Source: an uncultured Fibrobacter sp. (GTDB lineage: Bacteria > Fibrobacterota > Fibrobacteria > Fibrobacterales > Fibrobacteraceae). From it: a stretch of DNA of 13,085 bases. Location of the stretch: the NCBI GenBank assembly GCA_937891805.1, contig CALATK010000070.1, forward strand, positions 1 through 13,085, in the 5' to 3' direction. Below the pieces are notes generated by a model that did not search any database, was not told where the DNA came from, and saw only the letters and a program-made list of their open reading frames with translations. The position numbers and the translations under genes are program-made. Of this stretch, positions 1-6,765 are shown in pieces; position 1 is the first letter of the stretch, and the number at the start of each line of letters is the position of its first letter.

Positions 1-24
1 GGGGGTGTTTAAGGAATGACCCCC
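1..24. other. GC-rich inverted repeat at window edge
   Basis: GGGGGT (1-6) pairs perfectly with ACCCCC (19-24) around a 12-nt loop. No T-run follows on the plus strand, and on the minus strand the hairpin runs off the window. It could be the end of a terminator for a gene to the left or part of the neighbouring repeat cluster; the sequence does not decide. Confidence 0.3.
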
Positions 25-26
25 TA

Positions 27-149
27 AATGTCATTCAGAGGAGCAAAGCGACGAAGACGAGTTGTTGAGGACTCTGTCCGAAAAATCTCGAATACATCTA
101 CGTTCATGTTACCGAGATTCTTCCTCCCTACGGTCGTCTGAATGACAAA
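27..149 (-). repeat. MITE/REP-like palindromic repeat, copy 1
   Basis: The left end TGTCATTCAGA (29-39) is the exact reverse complement of TCTGAATGACA (137-147), giving 11-bp perfect terminal inverted repeats on a ~120-bp element. Internally it carries TACCGAGATTC. Its reverse complement aligns along much of its length with the element at 592-707: both share ATCTCGGTAACA, a CGAGATTTTTC block and a TCAACAAC/CGTCTTC block. The two are therefore copies in opposite orientation. The motif TGTCATyCtGAg...GAAgGATCTc is a common intergenic repeat style in Bacteroidota and Fibrobacter-like genomes. No transposase is present, so any movement would need help in trans. Confidence 0.7.
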
Positions 150-197
150 CTGGAATAAATTCTGAAAACAAAACCCCAAAATTCCACAAATAATTCC

Positions 198-205
198 TAC
201 ATTTG
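198..205 (+). promoter_or_regulatory. possible Bacteroidota-type -7 element
   Basis: TACATTTG matches the Bacteroidales -7 consensus TAnnTTTG and lies about 30 nt before the start of the small gene at 234. I find no clear -33 TTTG/TTG partner at the usual distance, so this is a weak single-motif call. The short A-rich leader (AAACAAAGAAGAAT before the ATG) also suits a Bacteroidota-style start. Confidence 0.25.
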
Positions 206-233
206 TCCATCGAAACCATAAACAAAGAAGAAT

Positions 234-584
234 ATGTACACCATACAGACAAACGCTTCGGGCACCCGAAGTATGGAAATATCGGAAGTGAACTTGCAGA
301 CCATCCAGAAGTATTCACTTTTCCAGCACCTCATCGACAGCAACGGCATCGTGGACGAAACCGTGCTCGACAAGCTGAAACTGAACATCCGTTCGCTCAT
401 CGCCTCGGCCGAAGGAAATTGCAAGGACCTCCTCGACCTCTGCATCGACGTGATTTACCACAACAATATGAAGGCATTCGGGCTTCATCAGTTGGTGTTG
501 CTCTACATCAAGTGGGAGAAGGAAACGGAAGAGGCTCAAGCATGTCATCCTGAGCAAGGCGAAGAATCTGAATGCATCAACTGA
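234..584 (+). CDS. small hypothetical protein with repeat-derived C-terminus
   Basis: This 116-residue protein is not one I recognise. It is acidic and probably helical: LQTIQKYSLFQHLID, then VLDKLKLNIRSLIASAEG, then LLDLCIDVIYHNNM and a final LVLLYIKWEKETEE. It has no signal peptide or convincing membrane segment. The codon pattern in this frame is regular, whereas the overlapping frame at 203-553 reads as arginine/histidine-rich nonsense. From about residue 104 the protein runs into a copy of the local repeat, giving a tail ACHPEQGEESECIN that is translated repeat sequence; the ancestral end was probably near EEAQ. An internal ATG at 273 (MEISEV) is an alternative start. The gene sits alone between two inverted copies of the repeat family. 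Being a real gene is likely but not certain. Confidence 0.5.
   Translation: MYTIQTNASGTRSMEISEVNLQTIQKYSLFQHLIDSNGIVDETVLDKLKLNIRSLIASAEGNCKDLLDLCIDVIYHNNMKAFGLHQLVLLYIKWEKETEEAQACHPEQGEESECIN
543..572 (+). repeat. half-copy of the TGTCATCC repeat
   Basis: TGTCATCCTGAGC followed by AAGGCGAAGAATCTG matches the left arm of the element at 592-707 (TGTCATCCAGAGCGTAGCGAAGGATCT). The right arm is absent. It overlaps the 3' end of the small gene at 234-584 and supplies its last codons, including the stop region. Confidence 0.6.
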
Positions 585-591
585 TACCCGC

Positions 592-707
592 TTTGTCATC
601 CAGAGCGTAGCGAAGGATCTCGGTAACACCCACTTTATGCTTCCGAGATTTTTCACTCCGTTCAACAACACGTCTTCACTACGTTTCACTTCGTTCTGAA
701 TGACAAA
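592..707 (+). repeat. MITE/REP-like palindromic repeat, copy 2
   Basis: This is a 116-bp element with 13-bp terminal inverted repeats, TTTGTCATCCAGA (592-604) and TCTGAATGACAAA (695-707), with one mismatch. A second, inner inversion pairs GATCTCGG (618-625 region) with CCGAGATT (642-650 region), so the whole element can fold into a long cruciform. The right terminus contains an ATG at 700 in frame with the radical SAM gene; that ATG belongs to the repeat and is unlikely to be the true start. The element lies directly before ygiQ and may contribute to its 5' leader. Confidence 0.7.
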
Positions 708-723
708 TAGAAAACACCCAATT

Positions 724-2754
724 ATGAAAGAACATAGACTCACCGACTGGCTCCCCACCACCAAGAAGGAAATGGAGCTTCGCGGATGGGATGAACTCGA
801 TGTCATCCTGTTCAGTGGCGATGCGTATGTCGATCACCCCTCGTTCGGGGCAGCCGTGATAGGACGCTTGCTCGAAGCCCAAGGCTTGCGGGTGGCCATC
901 GTGCCCCAACCCAACTGGCGGGACGACCTCCGCGACTTCAAGAAGTTGGGCCGTCCCCGTCTGTTCTTTGGCGTATCGGCCGGATGTATGGACTCGATGG
1001 TGAACAAATATACCGCCAACAAGCGCCTGCGTAGCGAGGATGCCTACACGCCCGACGGACGACACGATATGCGTCCCGAATACCCCACCATCGTCTATAC
1101 CCAAATCCTGAAAAGACTTTGGCCGGAGGTGCCCGTCATCATCGGGGGCATCGAAGCCTCCCTGCGCCGGCTCACGCATTACGACTATTGGCAGGACACC
1201 GTGCGCAAGAGCATCCTCATCGAGTCGGGAGCCGACCTCTTAGTGTATGGTATGGGCGAGAAACCCATCACCGACCTTTGCCTGCGGATGAAGGAAAGCC
1301 CCTCCGTGCCTACCGACATCCCCCAAACCGTCTATGTGGTGAAGGGCAAGCAAGCCATCCCGCCCAGCATCAGCCCGAAGGAAGACATCGTGCTCCACTC
1401 GCACGAAGCCTGCCTGAGCGACAAGAAGAAGGAGGCCGAGAACTTCCGCTTCATCGAGGAGGAATCGAACAAGTACGAAGCGGCACGCATCCTGCAACAC
1501 GCGGGAAACAGCACCGTGGTGGTCAATCCTCCCTACCCTCCGATGACGCAAGGCGAGTTGGATATGTCGTTCGACCTGCCCTATACCCGTCTGCCTCATC
1601 CCAAATACAAAGGCAAGCGCATCCCAGCCTTCGATATGATTAAGTTCTCCGTCAACCTCCATCGCGGATGTTTCGGCGGATGTGCCTTCTGCACCATCAG
1701 TGCGCATCAGGGCAAGTTCATCGTGAGCCGAAGCAAGGAAAGCATCTTGAAAGAAGTGAAGGCCATCACCGAGATGCCCGACTTCAAGGGCTATCTGAGT
1801 GACCTTGGCGGACCGAGTGCCAACATGTATGCGATGAAGGGAGACGACCCGGAGAAATGCCGCAAGTGCAAGCGCCCCTCGTGCATCCACCCCAAGGTAT
1901 GCCCCAACCTGAACACCGACCATCGCCCGTTGCTCGACATCTATCACGCCGTCGATGCGCTTCCGGGCATCAAGAAGAGCTTCATCGGTAGCGGTGTGCG
2001 CTACGACCTCCTGCTTCACGAAAGCAAGGACCCCGCCATCAACCGTGCCGCCCGTGAATATACCCGCGAGCTGATAGCCAAGCACGTGAGCGGACGCCTG
2101 AAGGTAGCGCCGGAACACACCAGCGACGAAGTGCTGAAACTCATGCGCAAGCCCAGCTTTACGCTGTTCCACAAGTTCAAGGAATTCTTCGACGACGAAT
2201 GCAAGCGCATCGGTAAAAAACAGCAGATTATCCCCTACTTTATCAGTAGCCATCCGGGCTGTACCGAAGCCGATATGGCGGAACTTGCCCTGGAGACAAA
2301 GCAGCTAGGGTTCCAGCTGGAACAGGTTCAGGACTTCACGCCTACGCCCATGACCATCGCGACGGAGATGTTCTATTCCGAAATGACTCCCGATGGAAAG
2401 CCTCTTTACGTGGCGAAAACTCCGGAGCAAAAGAAAAGCCAAAGGCAATTCTTTTTCTGGTACATTCCGGAGAACCGCCCGCAGATCCGCGCCACCCTGG
2501 AGCGCCTCAAGCTGGGCAAGATCGGGCGCCTGCTTTTAAGCCGCAGCGCAAAGGCCGAAGGCAAGGAATTTTTCCCAAGCAAGGAACGGGAAACCAACGC
2601 CGAATACCGCGAGCGGGAACAGCAAAAGCGGGAGCAGCGCTCCGGCACCATCGTTCCAAAGAAGGTTGGCGAAAAAGGCCGTTGGGAAAATTCCGCCCGC
2701 AAAGAGCGTCGCGCCGCACAGTTCGGGAATAAAAAGAGGCCGCACCACCATTAA
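724..2754 (+). CDS. ygiQ: YgiQ family radical SAM protein
   Basis: The product is a 676-residue YgiQ-family (UPF0313) radical SAM enzyme whose substrate is unknown. The start at ATG 724 gives MKEHRLTDWLPTTKKE, the N-terminus I recall for Bacteroidales homologues. The in-frame ATG at 700 lies in a repeat. The N-terminal domain has the family signatures SGDAYVDHPSFG, SAGCMDSMVNKYTA and IGGIEASLRRLTHYDYW. The [4Fe-4S]-binding motif is HRGCFGGCAFC, with cysteines at residues 316, 320 and 323. It is followed by SDLGGPSANMY, a further cysteine cluster (CRKCKRPSCIHPKVC) and LKVAPEHTSD. The C-terminal tail is lysine/arginine-rich, as in the family. Length is normal and I see no frameshift. No Shine-Dalgarno site is visible, only an A-rich leader. 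It ends tail-to-tail on prmA with a 4-nt overlap. Transfer from Bacteroidota is inferred, not proven. Confidence 0.95.
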   Translation: MKEHRLTDWLPTTKKEMELRGWDELDVILFSGDAYVDHPSFGAAVIGRLLEAQGLRVAIVPQPNWRDDLRDFKKLGRPRLFFGVSAGCMDSMVNKYTANKRLRSEDAYTPDGRHDMRPEYPTIVYTQILKRLWPEVPVIIGGIEASLRRLTHYDYWQDTVRKSILIESGADLLVYGMGEKPITDLCLRMKESPSVPTDIPQTVYVVKGKQAIPPSISPKEDIVLHSHEACLSDKKKEAENFRFIEEESNKYEAARILQHAGNSTVVVNPPYPPMTQGELDMSFDLPYTRLPHPKYKGKRIPAFDMIKFSVNLHRGCFGGCAFCTISAHQGKFIVSRSKESILKEVKAITEMPDFKGYLSDLGGPSANMYAMKGDDPEKCRKCKRPSCIHPKVCPNLNTDHRPLLDIYHAVDALPGIKKSFIGSGVRYDLLLHESKDPAINRAAREYTRELIAKHVSGRLKVAPEHTSDEVLKLMRKPSFTLFHKFKEFFDDECKRIGKKQQIIPYFISSHPGCTEADMAELALETKQLGFQLEQVQDFTPTPMTIATEMFYSEMTPDGKPLYVAKTPEQKKSQRQFFFWYIPENRPQIRATLERLKLGKIGRLLLSRSAKAEGKEFFPSKERETNAEYREREQQKREQRSGTIVPKKVGEKGRWENSARKERRAAQFGNKKRPHHH

Positions 2755-3593
2755 GAGTGGGCAAGCACGCTCCACCATTCTGTACTGATTCGTTCCTGCT
2801 TTACCTTGAATCCGGCCTCTTCGAACCACTTGAGGATGTAATTCTTTTCGGTCAGAAGCTGTCCACTGATAATCAAGTCTCCGCCGGGAACCAGCAAGTC
2901 TTCAATGTCGTCACGGAGTGGCCAGAGTTCGCTGCGGATCATGTTGCAAAGAATCACGTCGAACTTCGTTCCATCCTTGAAGGCATCCAAAAAGCCGAGT
3001 ACGCAATCGCTCGTGCCAAAGCCGTTTCGCTCGAAGTTTTCGGCAATGCAGGGAATGGTCAGCGGGTCGATTTCGGTACCCACCGCAAGTTTCGCCCCCA
3101 GACGCCGGGCAAACATGGCCAAAATTCCCGTACCCGTGCCAATGTCCAGAACTGTCTTCCCCTTGAAATCTACCGATTCCATGAGAGCAGCGCAACTGCT
3201 GGTGGTATCGTGTTCCCCTGTACCGAAGGCCGTCTTCGCTTCCAGCTCCAGCACAACGGCTTCAGGGTCTTCGGGCGTAAATTCCACCCAAGGTGGGCGC
3301 ACCCACAGATGGGGGCTTACCGAAACGGGCTGCGCACGGTCCCGCCACCACTTGTCCCAATCCTTGGCTGGTTCCTCGCTGAGCGTCCAGTTGTACTGCG
3401 GGAACTCCCCTACAATGCGGTCCCGCTCGGCCTTGTCGCCGGTATAGAAACAAAAGTCCGTACGGCCATCGGCCTTCGGGTCCAGCTCTTCGAGGGTCGC
3501 CACTCCGGCTTCAAACAGCAGGTAGCTCGCCAGTTCAAAATCTTCTACGGCGCAGTAACCTTCGGCCTTGTACCAAGTATCTACTTTCTGCAT
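2751..3593 (-). CDS. prmA: ribosomal protein L11 methyltransferase
   Basis: This is a 280-residue PrmA, which uses S-adenosylmethionine to methylate ribosomal protein L11 in the cytoplasm. A short N-terminal L11-recognition domain (residues 1-90) includes the DWDKWWRDRAQPV linker. The catalytic domain then has AFGTGEHDTT (122-131), SAM motif I LDIGTGTGIL (149-158) and the acidic EID (174-176). The post-motif IV segment is CNMIRSEL, where NILxxPL is usual, a mild divergence. Length is close to the family norm. The ATG lies 4 nt after the stop of the M6 protease gene, so the two are probably co-transcribed; the site before it (GGTAAG) is a weak ribosome binding site. Its stop shares the TTAA at 2751-2754 with the convergent ygiQ stop, leaving no room for a terminator between them. 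Confidence 0.93.
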   Translation of the reverse strand: MQKVDTWYKAEGYCAVEDFELASYLLFEAGVATLEELDPKADGRTDFCFYTGDKAERDRIVGEFPQYNWTLSEEPAKDWDKWWRDRAQPVSVSPHLWVRPPWVEFTPEDPEAVVLELEAKTAFGTGEHDTTSSCAALMESVDFKGKTVLDIGTGTGILAMFARRLGAKLAVGTEIDPLTIPCIAENFERNGFGTSDCVLGFLDAFKDGTKFDVILCNMIRSELWPLRDDIEDLLVPGGDLIISGQLLTEKNYILKWFEEAGFKVKQERISTEWWSVLAHS

Positions 3594-3597
3594 AATC

Positions 3598-5604
3598 TTA
3601 CCGTATTTGTCTCGTGGTCAACAACATTCCGTTCTGTTCCACCAATATAACAAAGGATTGCTTTCCTAAAGTCGCTGGCAACGCAGCCTTGACAAAATTG
3701 CCTTCAAAAAACTTATCATAAACTAGATTTCCATTCAAACTAAACAAGCGCACTCTATTTTTTCCTGCTTTAGGTAACTGTAGCAGCACAACATTGTTGC
3801 GATGATCTAACGAAACATCGCAAGCCGTATGTCCCCTTCTTGCATATTGCACAAAGCGTTCGCTAGAACTAGAAACCACCATTTCACTAGAACTAGACTG
3901 AATCATACTAGAGGAAGACTCCTCTTCACTAGAACTGGACTGCGCCATACTAGAGGAAGACGCCTCTTCGCTTGAACTGGAAATTTCCATTTCTACATTA
4001 AACAAGGCATAGGTTTTATCATCAGATTCAGAAATATCGTAAATATACACTTCGGCCTTAGTCCCAGACCAAAATCTAAAATCGCTAAATTCCGTCACGG
4101 CCTTTGTCCCCGGGAAAACATCGTAGGGCCTAGCGTATTTATCGATTTCAGGACTAGCTTCTTCGATATCTACGTGCATGTGGTTACCGTCATTATTGAC
4201 CGTTTTTTCTTTCCAGACAGATGCCACATAGTCAATATGCCATATCAACATTCCCGAATTGGGTTGCCCTACGTCCCAGTCCTTTTGCGTCCTGTATTCT
4301 AGCAGGAACATTTCATCGGGGTTATTCGGGTTAGTAATGCTATAGGCGTTGTTACCGTCGATTTTGTCAAGCTTTACTTGGCCTACGGCATAGAGTTCCG
4401 TAGGGTTCATCCACCCCAGGGACATCCGCTCGAAGGCAGAATAAAAAGGCGGTGCGCAGTTTTGTGTTCCGTATGAATTGTAAGGGCAGTTGTAATTGCC
4501 GTTGTCCATCACGTCCCACTTTTTAGGCGTCTTGCGGGGATTGTTTCCCTTTAAGTCGTACATGTCCGGTAAACCGAGAACATGGCTGAACTCGTGAGCG
4601 AAAGTTCCTATCCCGCCCAGGATATCCGTGGAATTGTCCTTTTTGTAGGCGTATCCGTCAATTTCGTTGGAACAGGCGTAGCGGTTAGCGTAAATGTCGT
4701 TCCCCATATTCTTTCCAGATCGTTTGTTCACAGAATTGCCGATGTACCAGGCATGGGGCCAGATAGCGCCCACTACGCCGGAATTGTTGGCGCCCACTCC
4801 TGCATAGAACATATAGGTAAAATCGATTTCGCCATCGCCATCGTTGTCGTATTTGGAATAGTCAATGCTCTCCTTTTTTTTCAAGGAATCTAGCGCCTCT
4901 ATTAGTGCGGAGCGTGCCCCCTCGTAGTTTCTGCCGTCGTTACCGCTGGATGTCGTTCCGTAGTCGTTTCTATTCCGAGAAATGGTCACGGGCCCATAGA
5001 CGTCGAAGGTGGGGCGGAAAAGGCCCATGGAATTCTTGACGAAATAATCGCGAATACTTCCGAGGTTGTAATATTCGTTGTAGCCTTCCTTGTTCATGTA
5101 GTCCGTAAATTGGGACTTGGGGTCGGCACTCTTGAACCTGACATCTTGAAATTGTACGAGGATTACTATGCCGCGAACGTCGCCTTGCGTAACTTTGGGA
5201 TTATAGCTGGGCATGCGCATCACTTCGCGATAGGCAAAATCCGGCACCCGGTAATCCATAGGTTCCATAGGGGGATTTTTTTTGAGCAGCAAGCCGTAGA
5301 TGCGGGATTGGTCAAGACTTGCCAAAAATTCTACATCGGAATCGCTGCGTTCATTCGAGTTGCGGGCGTATATTCCAGAAGGTTCGCCTTCGTTGTTGAT
5401 GTAGGTGTAATACCCGAGAAGGTCTTCTTTCAAAAGGTAACCGTCTTCGGTCTGCAACACATGGAATTTTTCGTCGCCAACAAAGCGGGCTTCCAGCACG
5501 CTGCCGTCGGGCTGTTTCAGGGGGAATGTTCCCTCGTCTGCCGGGACAGCCAAGCAGTAGCTCGCCATCAGCAGCATAAGCATTGTTGTCGAAAAAATTC
5601 TCAC
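3598..5604 (-). CDS. secreted M6 family metallopeptidase with Ser-rich linker
   Basis: This 668-residue exported zinc protease starts with a signal peptide (RIFSTTMLMLLMASYCLA, cut likely before VPADEG). The M6 catalytic domain follows, with an acidic, probably calcium-binding loop DNDGDGEID (253-261), IWPHAWY, the zinc site HEFSHVLGLPD (H337, E338, H341, D347) and the Met-turn WDVMDNG. A serine-cluster linker occupies residues 542-582. The last ~85 residues (RLFSLNGNLVYDKFF...) resemble the C-terminal sorting or anchoring tails of Fibrobacter secreted proteins. I chose the GTG at 5604 because an AAGGAG lies 5 nt before it; the in-frame GTG at 5610 overlaps that site. The likely role is degradation of extracellular protein. 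It is head-to-head with the Fic gene across 45 nt and leads into prmA. Confidence 0.9.
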   Translation of the reverse strand: MRIFSTTMLMLLMASYCLAVPADEGTFPLKQPDGSVLEARFVGDEKFHVLQTEDGYLLKEDLLGYYTYINNEGEPSGIYARNSNERSDSDVEFLASLDQSRIYGLLLKKNPPMEPMDYRVPDFAYREVMRMPSYNPKVTQGDVRGIVILVQFQDVRFKSADPKSQFTDYMNKEGYNEYYNLGSIRDYFVKNSMGLFRPTFDVYGPVTISRNRNDYGTTSSGNDGRNYEGARSALIEALDSLKKKESIDYSKYDNDGDGEIDFTYMFYAGVGANNSGVVGAIWPHAWYIGNSVNKRSGKNMGNDIYANRYACSNEIDGYAYKKDNSTDILGGIGTFAHEFSHVLGLPDMYDLKGNNPRKTPKKWDVMDNGNYNCPYNSYGTQNCAPPFYSAFERMSLGWMNPTELYAVGQVKLDKIDGNNAYSITNPNNPDEMFLLEYRTQKDWDVGQPNSGMLIWHIDYVASVWKEKTVNNDGNHMHVDIEEASPEIDKYARPYDVFPGTKAVTEFSDFRFWSGTKAEVYIYDISESDDKTYALFNVEMEISSSSEEASSSSMAQSSSSEEESSSSMIQSSSSEMVVSSSSERFVQYARRGHTACDVSLDHRNNVVLLQLPKAGKNRVRLFSLNGNLVYDKFFEGNFVKAALPATLGKQSFVILVEQNGMLLTTRQIR
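3898..3981 (-). repeat. tandem 42-bp coding repeat in Ser-rich linker
   Basis: Two 14-codon units, SSSSEEASSSSMAQ and SSSSEEESSSSMIQ, are followed by a partial third (SSSSEMVV). The DNA copies are similar but not identical, for example CATACTAGAGGAAGACKCCTCTTC in each. Such linkers separate catalytic and terminal domains in Fibrobacter exported enzymes and can change length by slippage. Confidence 0.8.
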
Positions 5605-5609
5605 TATCA

Positions 5610-5615
5610 CTCCTT
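5610..5615 (-). promoter_or_regulatory. Shine-Dalgarno site that sets the M6 protease start
   Basis: On the minus strand AAGGAG is followed by TGATA and then GTG (5604-5602). The 5-nt spacing is good for the second GTG. The first GTG (5610-5608) shares its G with the site and could not be used with it. Confidence 0.7.
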
Positions 5616-5631
5616 AGACCTAAAATAATAA

Positions 5632-5639
5632 AGTATATT
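5632..5639. promoter_or_regulatory. shared -10-like core between divergent genes
   Basis: The 45-nt gap between the protease and Fic starts contains AGTATATT. Read on the plus strand it gives TATATT (5634-5639) for the Fic gene; on the minus strand it gives TATACT (5637-5632) for the protease. No good -35 is evident on either side, and any -35 would lie in coding sequence. If both are real, the two promoters overlap and would compete. Confidence 0.35.
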
Positions 5640-5649
5640 ACGGATAGGT

Positions 5650-6684
5650 ATGCTCTATATCCATCAATACCCCGATTGGACTCATTTTCGGTTCGATTCC
5701 CGGAAGGTCCTGAACGCTCTTGGCGAAACTCGCTTGCAAGAGGGCAAGCTTATTGGCGCTATGGAGACCTGCGGGTTCCAGGATTTGGAACAGGAGCTGT
5801 TGATTCAGGATATTCGCTCCAATTCTGCCATTGACGGGATTCATCTGGACAAGGCTTTTGTGGAGCAGCAAGTGGCTCTTGTGCAGGGGGGCTCCGCCCA
5901 GTCGGCAGACCCTGCGGTACGCATATACCTCGCCGCCATCACCAAGACGTTCAATCCGTTGACCCAGGAACGCCTGTTTGCATGGCACGCTTCTATGGGG
6001 CAGAACAAGGTGGCCAGTTTTCGCGCTGCACCCAGTGCGGTCCAATACCGCCAGGGTGAGCTTCAGCTGGATTTCGAAGGGCCGAATCCAGAACGTTTGG
6101 AGCAAGAGGTGGAGCGTTACATCCAGTGGATGGAAAGTTCCAGCATGGATGGAGTTATCAAGGCGGCGGTGGCCCATTTCTGGTTTGCGACCCTTAGGCC
6201 TTTCGCCGATGCCAACGGGCGCTTAGCAAGGCTCCTCACCATCGTGGCCCTTGCCCGCAGCGAACAGACCACCCGTTGCCAGTTCTCCCTGAACCAGGCT
6301 TTTCTGGAGCGCCGCGAAGAATATTTCAAGATTCTCAATGCCACCCAGCGTGGGAACGGCGACTTGACGGAATGGATTCTCTGGTTTATCGAAACTTTGC
6401 AGACGGCCATGGCGAGCACTCGGGAGCGCATTCTCAAGGAACAGCGCAAGACCGCTTTTTACAACCGCCATGCCGGAGAGGCTTTTGACGAAAAGGACCA
6501 GAAGTTGTTTACCGCCCTGTTTGCTGGAACGCTTCCCGCAAGTTTTACCGCCAAGGAACTGGCGGCAATTATCGACCAGAGCCACGACACGGCCCTCCGC
6601 ACTATCCAGAAACTCATCGCCAAGGGCATCTTGAAATCCGACGAGAAGGGCGGCCGCAGCCAGCGGTATTCTATTAGGGGATAG
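5650..6684 (+). CDS. DUF4172-Fic protein with altered catalytic motif
   Basis: This 344-residue protein has the DUF4172 N-terminus (YIHQYPDWTHFRFD), a Fic core and a C-terminal winged-helix segment (about 276-344, FTAKELAAIID...SHDTALRTIQKLIAKG). Fic enzymes usually transfer AMP from ATP to a hydroxyl on a target protein. The core loop here reads LRPFADANGRLAR (182-194). The normal motif is HPFxDGNGRxxR, so the catalytic His is Arg183 (AGG, three bases from CAT/CAC) and the glycine of DGN is Ala188. The usual inhibitory motif SSxIEG reads NSAIDG (58-63). The rest is intact (LERREEYFKILNATQRG, LTEWILWFIETL). GGATAGG precedes the ATG. It is probably not an ordinary AMP transferase. A DNA-binding or regulatory role, or another chemistry, is inferred. 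Confidence 0.88.
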   Translation: MLYIHQYPDWTHFRFDSRKVLNALGETRLQEGKLIGAMETCGFQDLEQELLIQDIRSNSAIDGIHLDKAFVEQQVALVQGGSAQSADPAVRIYLAAITKTFNPLTQERLFAWHASMGQNKVASFRAAPSAVQYRQGELQLDFEGPNPERLEQEVERYIQWMESSSMDGVIKAAVAHFWFATLRPFADANGRLARLLTIVALARSEQTTRCQFSLNQAFLERREEYFKILNATQRGNGDLTEWILWFIETLQTAMASTRERILKEQRKTAFYNRHAGEAFDEKDQKLFTALFAGTLPASFTAKELAAIIDQSHDTALRTIQKLIAKGILKSDEKGGRSQRYSIRG

Positions 6685-6708
6685 GGGCTAGGATCTAGGG
6701 GTTAGGGG
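6677..6708 (+). repeat. four G4 tracts at the Fic gene 3' end
   Basis: GGGG occurs at 6677-6680, 6684-6687, 6698-6701 and 6705-6708, built from repeated TTAGGGGATAG/CTAGGGG units. The loops are 3, 10 and 3 nt. The stop codon TAG of the Fic gene lies within the array. The arrangement fits a G-quadruplex motif in the mRNA-sense strand; folding is not shown. Confidence 0.5.
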
Positions 6709-6715
6709 ATAGAAC

Positions 6716-6742
6716 AAAAAAAGGCCCGCGAAAGCGGGCCTT
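6716..6742 (-). terminator. rho-independent terminator for the 6766-7404 gene
   Basis: A perfect 9-bp stem AAGGCCCGC / GCGGGCCTT has a 4-nt loop (6730-6733). On the minus strand it is followed by a run of seven T (complement of the A-run at 6716-6722). It lies 24 nt after the stop of the minus-strand gene. On the plus strand only TT follows the stem, so it would work poorly, if at all, for the Fic gene. Confidence 0.9.
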
Positions 6743-6765
6743 GACAATCCAAAAGAAAAGCTTGA

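Noticed and set aside
203..553. Open frame overlapping the small gene at 234-584
   Set aside because: Its translation is rich in Arg, His and Pro with no hydrophobic pattern, while the 234 frame has ordinary helix-like composition.
700..723. Earlier in-frame ATG for ygiQ
   Set aside because: It lies inside the GAATGACAAA terminus of the repeat, and family members begin near MKEHRLTDW.
1240..2253. Long 337-codon minus-strand frame inside ygiQ
   Set aside because: It is the antisense of an unmistakable radical SAM gene, with no motifs or start signals of its own.
2757..3650. 297-codon plus-strand frame opposite prmA
   Set aside because: It is antisense to conserved PrmA motifs and its translation has no recognisable features.
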